From Chloroflexota bacterium (lineage in GTDB: Bacteria > Chloroflexota > Chloroflexia > Chloroflexales > Chloroflexaceae), in the NCBI GenBank assembly GCA_030550625.1, contig JAUQOZ010000017.1, forward strand, positions 1 to 33,969: a stretch of 33,969 nucleotides of DNA, given 5' to 3'. Position numbers and translations under genes: made by a program. The notes below the pieces were generated by a model. It was not told the origin of the DNA. It saw only the letters and a program-made list of their open reading frames with translations, and did not search any database. Shown in pieces: positions 1 to 9,263 of this stretch; the first letter of the stretch is position 1, and every line of letters starts with the position of its first letter.

Positions 1-210
1 ATGGTGCTGGTGGACGAAGCCGCGATTGCGCGAGCGATGCGCTGGCTGCTCGACGAACACCACCTGATTGCCGAGGGCAGCGCCGCTGTGCCGCTGGCCG
101 CTCTCTTGGAAGGTCAGATCGGCGATTTACGCGGGCGGCGGATCGTCGCGCTGATCTGCGGGCGCAACGTCGCTAGCGCAACCTTGCAGCAGATTGTGAT
201 GGATAGATAA
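1..210 (+). CDS. Threonine dehydratase-like PLP enzyme, C-terminal fragment (5' end outside window)
   Basis: The last 69 residues of a reading frame that is open from the first base. The segment around IAEGSAAVPLAALL, followed by a strand ending in GRNVA, resembles the C-terminal end of the catalytic domain of fold-type II PLP enzymes of the threonine ammonia-lyase/serine racemase group. These deaminate threonine to 2-oxobutanoate or act on serine. The lysine and glycine-loop PLP residues lie upstream of the window, so the exact substrate cannot be judged. No ACT regulatory domain follows, which would fit a short catabolic or biodegradative type rather than a long regulated IlvA. Although the window begins with ATG, that codon is probably internal, because the fold needs about 250 more residues. 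The stop is TAA at 208-210. Confidence 0.7.
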   Translation: MVLVDEAAIARAMRWLLDEHHLIAEGSAAVPLAALLEGQIGDLRGRRIVALICGRNVASATLQQIVMDR

Positions 211-239
211 ACTGCTCGCAGCCGGGCCTGATTTGGATC

Positions 240-332
240 AATGGGACACGGATTGGCACGGATTAAGACTGATCAACACGGTGTTTTCGATCCGTGCCAA
301 TCCGTCCCATCCGTGTGAATCCGTGTCCCATT
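240..332. repeat. Inverted repeat with AATGGGACACGGATT ends
   Basis: AATGGGACACGGATT at 240-254 is exactly mirrored by AATCCGTGTCCCATT at 318-332. Inside, GGCACGGAT (255-263) is mirrored by ATCCGTGCC (290-298), and the unit ATCCGT recurs several times on the right side. The structure lies just after the dehydratase gene and could fold as a long imperfect hairpin. It has no T-tract, so it is more likely a dispersed intergenic repeat than a terminator. Confidence 0.6.
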
Positions 333-378
333 CCTAGCATCCCGCCAAAGTTCAGCCTAACGGCTGAGCCAACCTGCA

Positions 379-407
379 TTGACAGACGCTTGCCGGCATG
401 CTATGCT
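379..407 (+). promoter_or_regulatory. Strong sigma70-type promoter upstream of a 32-codon leader ORF
   Basis: TTGACA at 379-384 is a perfect -35 box. A 17-nt spacer (385-401) leads to TATGCT at 402-407, a 5/6 -10 box. Transcription would start near 414, about 37 nt ahead of the small ORF at 451. It would run through two hairpins before reaching the gene at 720. Confidence 0.75.
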
Positions 408-450
408 GCACGGGCAAGAGTATTATGTATTCCGGTCAGAGGAGGCAGCC

Positions 451-549
451 ATGACACACATCACTCACGCACTCGTAACGCTTACAACGGTCGTGATGGT
501 GTCGAGCGACTCCGCTGGCACAGGAGGGGCTTCGCACAGCGCGGGCTAA
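451..549 (+). CDS. 32-residue candidate leader peptide
   Basis: A short ORF with an excellent Shine-Dalgarno sequence (AGGAGG ending about 6 nt before the ATG) lies 44 nt downstream of a near-consensus promoter. The peptide begins MTHITHALVTLTTVVMV and is rich in Thr, Val, Leu and Ile in its first 17 residues; the rest is Ser/Gly/Ala. No domain is recognisable. Its position between a promoter and a pair of mutually exclusive hairpins, the second followed by a T-run, fits a transcription-attenuation leader sensing threonine or branched-chain aminoacyl-tRNA. That is inference: the downstream genes are not obviously amino-acid biosynthetic, although a threonine dehydratase-like gene lies upstream. 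It could instead be a free-standing small protein. Confidence 0.5.
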   Translation: MTHITHALVTLTTVVMVSSDSAGTGGASHSAG

Positions 550-571
550 ACAGGCATCCACCTGTTATACC

Positions 572-611
572 GGCGGGCTGTGGGAAGCTGACCAAGCGCC
601 TACAGCCCGCC
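572..611 (+). promoter_or_regulatory. First hairpin of leader (possible antiterminator/pause hairpin)
   Basis: GGCGGGCTGT (572-581) pairs perfectly with ACAGCCCGCC (602-611). Its 3' arm includes ACAGCC (602-607), which can also pair with GGCTGT (621-626) of the next hairpin. Separately, GGCTGTGGG (576-584) can pair with CCCACAGCC (639-647). The two hairpins are therefore alternatives to other pairings, as in attenuators. Confidence 0.5.
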
Positions 612-618
612 TTGTTTT

Positions 619-656
619 GAGGCTGTGGCGCAAGGCAACCCACAGCCTCTTTTGTT
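619..656 (+). terminator. Intrinsic terminator (attenuator-type) after leader ORF
   Basis: GAGGCTGTGG (619-628) pairs with CCACAGCCTC (640-649), a 10-bp perfect stem with an 11-nt loop. It is followed by TTTTGTT (650-656). It lies 63 nt before the start of the next gene, so it would end leader transcripts or control read-through into the 720-1941 genes. Confidence 0.65.
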
Positions 657-719
657 CCCTCCACCCAGCGGGCGTTCGACGGAGCGGGTTCTCGCAGCAA
701 GCGTGAAAGGAAGTTTGAG

Positions 720-983
720 ATGACGGATTACAACGCCATCATTACCGCCGCCGATCGTAATCAACCGTCAGAGGTGGAGGGAACTACCGTGATTATTCTA
801 GAGCGTGACGGCTCGTTATCATACCATCCGCCCAAACGCGGGCGGTACCAACAAGCATCTACAACACTGGCCGCAGCGACGCCAGCCGACCTGCCGCCGG
901 CGTCGTTGATTGAACGGATTGTGAGTATGGCTTTTGATCTACTGGGGGTGAACCGGCTGGAGGTGCGCGTCGATGAGTCGTAA
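720..983 (+). CDS. Small hypothetical protein translationally coupled to rsgA
   Basis: An 87-residue protein that I do not recognise. It has no signal peptide or membrane segment. A polar, proline-containing middle is followed by a hydrophobic helix-like C-terminal stretch (SLIERIVSMAFDLLGVNRLEV). The start has a purine-rich ribosome site (GAAAGGAAG) a few bases upstream. The end overlaps the rsgA start by 11 nt, a layout typical of translational coupling, so it may be made together with the ribosome-assembly GTPase. Function unknown. Confidence 0.65.
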   Translation: MTDYNAIITAADRNQPSEVEGTTVIILERDGSLSYHPPKRGRYQQASTTLAAATPADLPPASLIERIVSMAFDLLGVNRLEVRVDES

Positions 984-1941
984 AGCAGCAGAACTGATCG
1001 AACCAGCGCCGGCCACCGCCACCAACCGGCTGACCGGCGCAGTCTTACGAGCGCAGAGCGGCTTCTTCTGGGTCAAGACCGAGCAGGGCATCCTCGAATG
1101 CCGGCTGCGCGGGCGGCTCAAGAAAGAGCGCCAAGCGACCGATCTGGTCGTGATCGGCGATCAAGTCGAGGTGACGCCAGTCGGCAACGGCCAAGGCGCG
1201 ATCGAGGCCGTCTTGCCGCGACGGAGCCGGCTGGCGCGCCGGGCCGCCGGGCCGCGCGGCGCGTACAAGGAAGACGTGATTGTCGCGAACGTCGATCAGG
1301 TCTTGCTCGTCTTTGCCTGCGCCAAACCCGAATTCACGCCGCGCATGCTCGACCGCTATCTGGTGATCTGTGAACACAGCGAATTACCGGTGATCATCGT
1401 CGCCACCAAGATCGATCTGGTCGAGCGCGAAACGGCGGCGGCCATGTTCAAGCCCTACGAACAGATCGGCTATCCGGTCGTCTATACCAGCATCATCAGC
1501 GGCGAAGGCATCGCCGAGCTGCGCGAGCGGCTGATCGGCAAGATCAGCGTCGTCACCGGCAAGTCAGGCGTCGGCAAGAGCAGTTTGCTCAACGCGATCC
1601 AACCCGGCCTCAACCTACGCACCGGCGAGGTGAGCGAGCGGCTGACCAAAGGTCGCCACACCACCACCGTCGCCGAACTGATCCCGCTCACGATGCCGGG
1701 GGGCGGCTACGTCGCCGACACGCCGGGCATTCGCGAGATCGGGTTGTGGAACTTGCCGGCAGAAGATTTGGCATGGTGCTTCCGCGAATTTCGCCCATTT
1801 TTGGGTGATTGCTACTTTGCCGGCTGCACGCACCTGCACGAACCGCATTGCGCCGTGCGCGAAGCCGTCGAGCGCGGCGAGATTGCGGCAGCACGGTACG
1901 ACAGCTATGTGCGCTTGATGAATAACGAGGACACCCCGTAG
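973..1941 (+). CDS. rsgA: Ribosome small subunit-dependent GTPase A
   Basis: A 322-residue circularly permuted GTPase of the RsgA/YjeQ family, which helps late maturation of the 30S subunit and is stimulated by the ribosome. An N-terminal OB-fold (about residues 20-85) precedes the permuted G domain. The G4 motif TKID is at 145-148, the P-loop GKSGVGKSS at 196-204, and the G3 motif DTPG at 249-252. The C-terminal zinc site has C280, C285, H287 and C293 in the family spacing. Length and domain order are normal and all key residues are present. The ATG lies inside the end of the preceding small gene (11-nt overlap), so translation is probably coupled. Confidence 0.95.
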   Translation: MSRKAAELIEPAPATATNRLTGAVLRAQSGFFWVKTEQGILECRLRGRLKKERQATDLVVIGDQVEVTPVGNGQGAIEAVLPRRSRLARRAAGPRGAYKEDVIVANVDQVLLVFACAKPEFTPRMLDRYLVICEHSELPVIIVATKIDLVERETAAAMFKPYEQIGYPVVYTSIISGEGIAELRERLIGKISVVTGKSGVGKSSLLNAIQPGLNLRTGEVSERLTKGRHTTTVAELIPLTMPGGGYVADTPGIREIGLWNLPAEDLAWCFREFRPFLGDCYFAGCTHLHEPHCAVREAVERGEIAAARYDSYVRLMNNEDTP

Positions 1942-1983
1942 GAACACGGCGCTGCTGTGTCCCGCCAATAACAGGTGCGCACT

Positions 1984-2541
1984 ATGAGCGAACGATCACG
2001 ACCCGTCATTATGGCCGGCGAAAAGGTTTTTCTCAGCCACGTCTTGGCTGAAGATGCACCACTCTTGGCGCAGTGGTTCGCCGATCTGGAATTTACGGCG
2101 CTGTTGGGCCAACAGGGACGCAGCAACACTCTCGAACAAGAACAGCAGTGGATTCGGGAAAACGCTACGGCGCGCGATGATCAACGCACCTTTGCGATTA
2201 TGCTGCGCGACGGCGAGCGGCTGATCGGCACGTGCAGCCTGTTTGACATCAACCTGCTGCACGGCATCGCCGAACTCGGCATCGCGATCGGCGATAAAAC
2301 GGCGTGGGGGCAAGGCTATGGCCGTGAAGCGGTGCGGCTACTGGCAACGTATGGCTTTCGCTACCTCAACCTGCACAACATCCGCTTGTGGGTGCATAGT
2401 TTCAACGAACGGGCCTACCGGGCCTACCTGCGGGCCGGCTTCCGCGAAGCTGGCCGGCTCAGTGGCGCGACGCTGTTCGATGGCCGGCGCTACGATCGGA
2501 TTTTGATGGAACTGGTGCGTGAGGAAGGGGCGGGGAGGTAG
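1984..2541 (+). CDS. GNAT-family N-acetyltransferase (RimJ/RimL type)
   Basis: A 185-residue protein with the RimJ/RimL acetyltransferase layout. An N-terminal strand-helix region is followed by the acetyl-CoA motif A, seen as GIAELGIAIG then WGQGYGREA, and the typical ending ERAYRAYLRAGFREAGRL. Members acetylate N-terminal amines of ribosomal proteins, other amines or small molecules; the substrate here cannot be told. I chose ATG 1984 because an AGG lies 8 nt upstream. A GTG at 1975 in the same frame would add three residues. The gene follows rsgA on the same strand after about 40 nt and may be co-transcribed. Confidence 0.88.
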   Translation: MSERSRPVIMAGEKVFLSHVLAEDAPLLAQWFADLEFTALLGQQGRSNTLEQEQQWIRENATARDDQRTFAIMLRDGERLIGTCSLFDINLLHGIAELGIAIGDKTAWGQGYGREAVRLLATYGFRYLNLHNIRLWVHSFNERAYRAYLRAGFREAGRLSGATLFDGRRYDRILMELVREEGAGR

Positions 2542-2568
2542 GGGTTAAGGTTGGTGCGGCTCTCGCTT

Positions 2569-2848
2569 GTCATTGCGAGGGAGCACCCCTCCCCGGCTGT
2601 CATTGCGAGGGCGCAACGCGCCCACAGCACACCCATCCCCTCCCCCTCCGTCATTGCGAGGGGCGCAGCCCCACTGCACATCCCTCCCGCTCCCCAACTG
2701 TCATTGCGAGGGGGTGGGGTGACCCCGCGTAGCGGGGTACACTGCCCCCGAAGCAATCTCCTGCTTCAGCGAAAATAGTTCCTCAACGTCCCGCTCCCGC
2801 CGCAGTGGGAGCTTGCTTCGCCGCACTGCACGCGGCTCGCACTGACAG
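2569..2848. repeat. Intergenic repeat cluster with four GTCATTGCGAGGG units
   Basis: GTCATTGCGAGGG occurs at 2569-2581, 2599-2611, 2650-2662 and 2700-2712. It is followed by GAAGCAATCTCCTG (from 2750). On the right side comes a decayed reverse copy: GGGAGCTTGCTTCG (2807-2820) and GGCTCGCACTGACAG (2834-2848). The ends are thus inverted copies of the element at 4201-4345. This fills the 341-nt gap between the acetyltransferase and glycosyltransferase genes. I see no convincing gene in it. Confidence 0.75.
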
Positions 2849-2882
2849 CAGGGCAGGAGAACAGCCTCCGCGCAACCACTCC

Positions 2883-4154
2883 CTACTCCCCTGCACTAAC
2901 CCTCTCACTGTACAACGGGCGAATCCGGCGGTAGACCGCATCCCATGTCAATTCACGCCAAACCCGCGCCTGCCCGGCGGCTCCCATCGCCCGCGCCAGC
3001 GCCCGATCGCGCAACAGGCGATCGATAGCCGCCGCAATTGCCGGCACGTCGCCAAACGGTACCAGCAGACCATCAACCCCATGCCGGATCACTGCCGGCA
3101 CACCGCCGGCCCGCGCGCCGATCACCGGCACGCCGTTGCACCACGCTTCGAGGTAAGTGATACCAAAGCTGTCGGTGCGCGAGGGTTGCACGTAGACATC
3201 GGCGGCAGCCAGCGCGTCGCGGCGGGTAGCGTTATCGACATAGCCGAGCACCCGCACCCGCGCCTGCTCGGCTGGCGTGAGCGCCTCCACCGCCGCCTGA
3301 AAGCCGCCAAAAGCCGGGCCGCACTGCACCCACACCGCGTCGCTACCCTGCTGCCACAGCCGCCGCATCGCCGCCAGCGTATGCACTGCTCCTTTATCAA
3401 ATGCAGCCACACCCAAACTCAGCACGACCGGCCCGCTAATCTGGTGCGCGGCGCGAAACCGCTGGCCGTCGCCGCCAGTCACTTCAGCGGGAGTTACCCC
3501 CGCGCCAACGGTAACGATCTTCCCGGCAGGCACCCCGCGCCGGATGAGATAGGCTCGTTCGATATCGGTCATTGTCGCTACCCGCGTCGCCTGCCGCAAC
3601 AGATCAATTTGGTGCGGCATCGCGTAATAGCGCACCACCTGCTCGCTCCCCGGCTCACCTACATGCACGAACGGCGTGCAGAGATGGGGAATGCCGCGCT
3701 GCCGCGCCCACCGCGCAACCGGCAGCAAGGCAAAGTCGAGGGTAATGTTGGTGGTATGCACCACCGCCACATCGGCCAACGCTGGATCAGCCAGCGTCGC
3801 GGCCAGATCGGGCAACTGCGGGGTGAGCGTAGCCAGCCGGCGCAAGAGCGGCACGCTCGGACGGCCCAGCCGGCCCAATTCGACCATCAGCCGGCGAATG
3901 ATCGGGTAGAGCAAGGCCGGGCCGGGCAAGCGCCGCACCGCCAGCCGCCGGATCTGCACGCCATCGTGGGCGCCGTTTGGCTCGGCGATCCGCCGTTTGC
4001 CGGCCATCCAGAGGTATTCAAGGTCGAAAGCATCGGTGGCCAACACCGTCACCCGATGGCCTTCGGCTACCAACCGCGCGCCGATCTCTTGAAAATAACG
4101 GGCCGCGCCGCTCGGCGCCGGCCAATAGAGCTGCACAACGTGGAGGATATGCAT
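2883..4154 (-). CDS. Glycosyltransferase family 4 protein
   Basis: A 423-residue GT-B glycosyltransferase. The N-terminus MHILHVVQLYWPAPSGAARY carries the usual first strand and glycine-rich turn. The C-terminal half has the GT4 nucleotide-sugar motif DSFGITYLEAW, then NGVPVIGARAGGVPAVIRHG and GLLVPFGD. Such enzymes transfer a sugar from an activated donor, retaining configuration, to lipids, polysaccharides or small molecules; acceptor unknown. The frame stays open upstream for 74 more codons, but that part translates the 4201-4372 repeat element, so I place the start at the ATG whose complement is at 4152-4154, where the conserved domain begins. It stands alone between two copies of the repeat. 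Confidence 0.88.
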   Translation of the reverse strand: MHILHVVQLYWPAPSGAARYFQEIGARLVAEGHRVTVLATDAFDLEYLWMAGKRRIAEPNGAHDGVQIRRLAVRRLPGPALLYPIIRRLMVELGRLGRPSVPLLRRLATLTPQLPDLAATLADPALADVAVVHTTNITLDFALLPVARWARQRGIPHLCTPFVHVGEPGSEQVVRYYAMPHQIDLLRQATRVATMTDIERAYLIRRGVPAGKIVTVGAGVTPAEVTGGDGQRFRAAHQISGPVVLSLGVAAFDKGAVHTLAAMRRLWQQGSDAVWVQCGPAFGGFQAAVEALTPAEQARVRVLGYVDNATRRDALAAADVYVQPSRTDSFGITYLEAWCNGVPVIGARAGGVPAVIRHGVDGLLVPFGDVPAIAAAIDRLLRDRALARAMGAAGQARVWRELTWDAVYRRIRPLYSERVSAGE

Positions 4155-4200
4155 GGAAGTTGGATAGCCACAAAAAAAGAATGTTGACAAGATTATAGCT

Positions 4201-4372
4201 GTCATTGCGAGGGGGCGCAGCCCCGAAGCAATCTCCTGTTTCGGCGGAACCCATGCCTGAGAGGATGCCATCCGTGCTCGCGGGAGATTGCTTCGCCGCA
4301 CGGGGGCAGAGCATCGCTCTTCCCCTTCGCGCGGCTCGCAATGACAGAGGGATGGCGGCTCGCAATGATTGT
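4201..4372. repeat. MITE/REP-like inverted-repeat element
   Basis: GTCATTGCGAG at 4201-4211 is matched by its exact reverse complement CTCGCAATGAC at 4335-4345, with a further copy CTCGCAATGA at 4359-4368. Inside, CGAAGCAATCTCC (4224-4236) is mirrored by GGAGATTGCTTCG (4283-4295). The same terminal and internal words build the cluster at 2569-2848, so this is a dispersed family. It has no coding capacity of its own and fills most of the gap between the glycosyltransferase start and the end of the DUF255 gene. Confidence 0.75.
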
Positions 4373-4427
4373 ACACCCTTCCCTATTCTACCGCGCTCTC
4401 ACGCCGCTGATGCCCACACCTTGGCGT

Positions 4428-6521
<2,094 letters not shown>

Positions 6522-6597
6522 GGTTCCTCCTTTCGATAGCAGGTGCTGTCTGAATTGTAGCACAGATGCCGGGAATAGAACATCTTTTCGCAAACAT

Positions 6598-6626
6598 TCG
6601 ACAAAACCGCCCGGATCGGGTATAAT
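6598..6626 (+). promoter_or_regulatory. gyrA promoter
   Basis: TCGACA (6598-6603, 5/6 match to the -35 consensus), a 17-nt spacer and a perfect TATAAT (6621-6626). The gyrA start codon lies 55 nt further on. The site sits in the divergent gap shared with the DUF255 gene. Confidence 0.8.
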
Positions 6627-6681
6627 ATCAGATGGCAAACATCGCATTATGATGCGCTAAAACCGACTAACGGAGCAACCA

Positions 6682-9156
6682 ATGGAAATCGGCATCGTCC
6701 GGCCCGTCAACATCACCAACGAGATGCGGACGGCCTACCTCAGTTACGCGATGAGCGTGATCGTTTCGCGCGCTTTGCCCGACGCGCGCGACGGTCTCAA
6801 ACCGGTGCAGCGGCGCATCCTGTACGGGATGTGGGATATGGGCTTCCGCAGCAACCAACCCTACAAAAAGAGCGCCCGTATCGTCGGCGATGTGCTCGGC
6901 AAGATGCACCCGCACGGCGACAGCGCCGTCTACGATGCGCTGGCCCGCATGGCGCAGCCGTGGAGCATGCGCTACCCGCTCATCGACGGCCAAGGCAACT
7001 TCGGCTCGATTGACGGCGACCCGCCGGCGGCGATGCGCTACACCGAAGCCCGTCTCGCCCCCATCGCCGAAGAGCTGCTGAGCGAGATCGAGAAAGACAC
7101 GGTCGATTTCCGCGACAATTTCGACGGTAGCTACCGCGAGCCGGTCGTGTTGCCGGCCATCTTGCCCAACCTACTGCTCAACGGCGCTTCCGGCATCGCG
7201 GTCGGCATGGCCACCAACATCCCGCCCCACAACCTCGGTGAGCTGTGCGACGCGATCAGCTATCTGATCGACAACCCCGAAGCGACGGTCGAAGAGTTGA
7301 TGAAGATCATCCCCGGCCCCGATTTTCCCACCGCCGGGTTGATTTTGGGCACCGAAGGCATCTTGGCAGCCTATAGCACTGGGCGCGGCCAGATCACGCT
7401 GCGGGCCAAGACCCACATCGAAGAGGCAGGCCGCGGTGCGTTTATGATCGTCGTCACCGAGCTGCCTTATCAGGTCAACAAGGCCCGTCTGCAAGAGCGC
7501 ATCGCTGAGTTGGTCAAAGACCGCAAGATCGAGGGCATTCGCGATGTGCGCGACGAGAGCGATCGCAACGGCATGCGGCTGGTCATTCTGCTCAAGCAAG
7601 ACGCTCAACCCAAGAAGGTGCTCAACGCGCTCTACAAGCACACCCAGATGCAGACCACCTTCGGCATCAATATGCTGGCGCTGGTCGAGCATGGCCGCCA
7701 ACCGCGCGTCTTGACCCTCAAGCGACTGCTGCAAGAGTACATCAGCCACCGCCAAGAGGTCATCCGCCGCCGCACCGAGTTCGATCTGGCCCGCGCCCGC
7801 GAACGCGCTCATATCCTCGAAGGCTTGAAGATCGCGCTCGATAACCTTGACGCGGTGATCCAGACCATCCGCGACTCGCGCACCGCCGAGAGCGCGCGCA
7901 ACAACCTGATGCGCAACTTCTCACTCACCGAGCGGCAGGCGCAGGCGATTCTCGACCTGCAACTGCGCCGGCTGGCTGCGCTTGAGCGCAAGAAGATCGA
8001 GGATGAATACCGTGAGGTGATTAAGCTGATCGCCGAACTCGAAGATATTTTGGCCAATCCGCGCAAGGTGCTGCACCTGATCCAAGAAGACTTGAGCCGG
8101 CTGAAAGAAAAGTACGGCGACCCGCGCCGCACCCGGATTATTCCTGATGTCACCGGCGAGGTCAGCGACGAGGATCTGATCCCCGATGTGCGGGTGATGA
8201 TTACCCTCACCGATCGCGGCTACATCAAGCGCCAATTGCCCGATGTCTACCGCACCCAGCGTCGCGGCGGGCGCGGCATCAAGGGCATGCTCACCCGCGA
8301 GCAGGATATCGTCCGCCACCTGCTGACCTGCAATTCGCTCGATAACCTGCTCTTCTTCACCGACCGCGGCAAGGTCTACCAAATCAAAGCCCACGAAGTG
8401 CCCGACAGCTCGCGCACCGCCAAAGGCCTGCCGCTGGTCAACCTTGTGTCGCTCGAACCGGGTGAACAGGTGACTTCGATGCTGGCCGTGCGCGAATTTG
8501 ACGCCGAGTATCTGGTGATGGCGACGGTGCGCGGCAAGATTAAGCGCACCCAACTGCGCGAATATAGCCAAGTGCGCTCGAACGGCCTGATTGCAATCGG
8601 GTTGGAAGAGGGCGATGTGCTAGGGTGGGTGCGGGTCAGCCACGGCCACGAAGACATCTTGCTCACCACCGCGCGCGGGCAGACGCTGCGCTTCGAGCAG
8701 AGCGAGGTGCGCCCGATGGGCCGCCCGGCCACCGGCGTGATCGGGATCAATCTGGCTGAGGGCGACCGGGTGGTGAGTATGGATTTGGCCGAAGAAGGGG
8801 CCGATCTGCTCGTCGTCACCGCCCGCGGCATCGGCAAGCGCACCGCGCTCAGCGAGTATCCGGTGAAGGGCCGGGCGACCGGCGGCGTGATCACGATCAA
8901 GCTGCGCAACGAGAGCGATGAAGTCGCCGCCGCCGCTGTCGTCCACGAGCATTCACTGCTCACCTTCATCACCACCGGCGGCATGGTCATGCGCACCAGC
9001 GCCAGCGAGATTTCGCGCTTGGGCCGGGCCACCCAAGGCGTGACGGTGGTGAACGTCGCCACTGGTGATCGCGTCGCCGCCCTCTCAGTCGAAGACCCCG
9101 ATGAGAACGGCAATGGCAACGGCGCCACACCGACACTCATCGACCCAATGGGGTAA
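6682..9156 (+). CDS. gyrA: DNA gyrase subunit A
   Basis: An 824-residue type IIA topoisomerase A subunit, which breaks and rejoins DNA while GyrB supplies ATP hydrolysis. The winged-helix catalytic domain carries the active tyrosine Y120 in [10 protein letters not shown]. The quinolone region reads [10 protein letters not shown], with S81 and D85 at the positions equivalent to E. coli Ser83 and Asp87, so no classic resistance change is present. The C-terminal beta-pinwheel begins with the GyrA box QRRGGRG (526-532), which marks gyrase rather than topoisomerase IV. The C-terminal tail is Asn/Gly rich and lacks a clear acidic run. The gene is monocistronic, with its own promoter and a hairpin terminator at 9188. 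Confidence 0.97.
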   Translation: MEIGIVRPVNITNEMRTAYLSYAMSVIVSRALPDARDGLKPVQRRILYGMWDMGFRSNQPYKKSARIVGDVLGKMHPHGDSAVYDALARMAQPWSMRYPLIDGQGNFGSIDGDPPAAMRYTEARLAPIAEELLSEIEKDTVDFRDNFDGSYREPVVLPAILPNLLLNGASGIAVGMATNIPPHNLGELCDAISYLIDNPEATVEELMKIIPGPDFPTAGLILGTEGILAAYSTGRGQITLRAKTHIEEAGRGAFMIVVTELPYQVNKARLQERIAELVKDRKIEGIRDVRDESDRNGMRLVILLKQDAQPKKVLNALYKHTQMQTTFGINMLALVEHGRQPRVLTLKRLLQEYISHRQEVIRRRTEFDLARARERAHILEGLKIALDNLDAVIQTIRDSRTAESARNNLMRNFSLTERQAQAILDLQLRRLAALERKKIEDEYREVIKLIAELEDILANPRKVLHLIQEDLSRLKEKYGDPRRTRIIPDVTGEVSDEDLIPDVRVMITLTDRGYIKRQLPDVYRTQRRGGRGIKGMLTREQDIVRHLLTCNSLDNLLFFTDRGKVYQIKAHEVPDSSRTAKGLPLVNLVSLEPGEQVTSMLAVREFDAEYLVMATVRGKIKRTQLREYSQVRSNGLIAIGLEEGDVLGWVRVSHGHEDILLTTARGQTLRFEQSEVRPMGRPATGVIGINLAEGDRVVSMDLAEEGADLLVVTARGIGKRTALSEYPVKGRATGGVITIKLRNESDEVAAAAVVHEHSLLTFITTGGMVMRTSASEISRLGRATQGVTVVNVATGDRVAALSVEDPDENGNGNGATPTLIDPMG

Positions 9157-9187
9157 CTCGGAGCGAGTATGTTGCCCAACCAAGCTG

Positions 9188-9220
9188 TACGGGCGGGTTT
9201 GCGACCCGCCCGTATTGTTG
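9188..9220 (+). terminator. Rho-independent terminator after gyrA
   Basis: TACGGGCGGGT (9188-9198) and ACCCGCCCGTA (9204-9214) form a perfect 11-bp GC-rich stem with a 5-nt loop, followed by TTGTTG. It lies 31 nt beyond the gyrA stop and ahead of the convergent cdaR end. The T-rich side serves the plus strand only. Confidence 0.75.
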
Positions 9221-9263
9221 CGTCTGCGCCACACCATCATCGCAGCCAGTTACTTGCAATCCA

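Noticed and set aside
294-620. 108-codon frame across the leader region
   Set aside because: It runs through the inverted repeat and the first hairpin in another frame, with no ribosome site. The promoter and AGGAGG instead fit the 451-549 ORF.
2569-2712. CRISPR array from the four GTCATTGCGAGGG copies
   Set aside because: The repeat unit is only 13 bp, spacing is uneven (30, 51 and 50 nt), there is no cas gene, and the word belongs to a dispersed inverted-repeat family.
2805-4187. Long plus-strand open frame (460 codons) opposite the glycosyltransferase
   Set aside because: It is antisense to a clear GT4 gene; its translation is low-complexity (His/Pro/Arg rich) with no domain. GC-rich third positions explain it.
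4155-4376. 74-codon N-terminal extension of the glycosyltransferase
   Set aside because: The extension translates the repeat element at 4201-4372; the conserved fold begins at the ATG at 4154.
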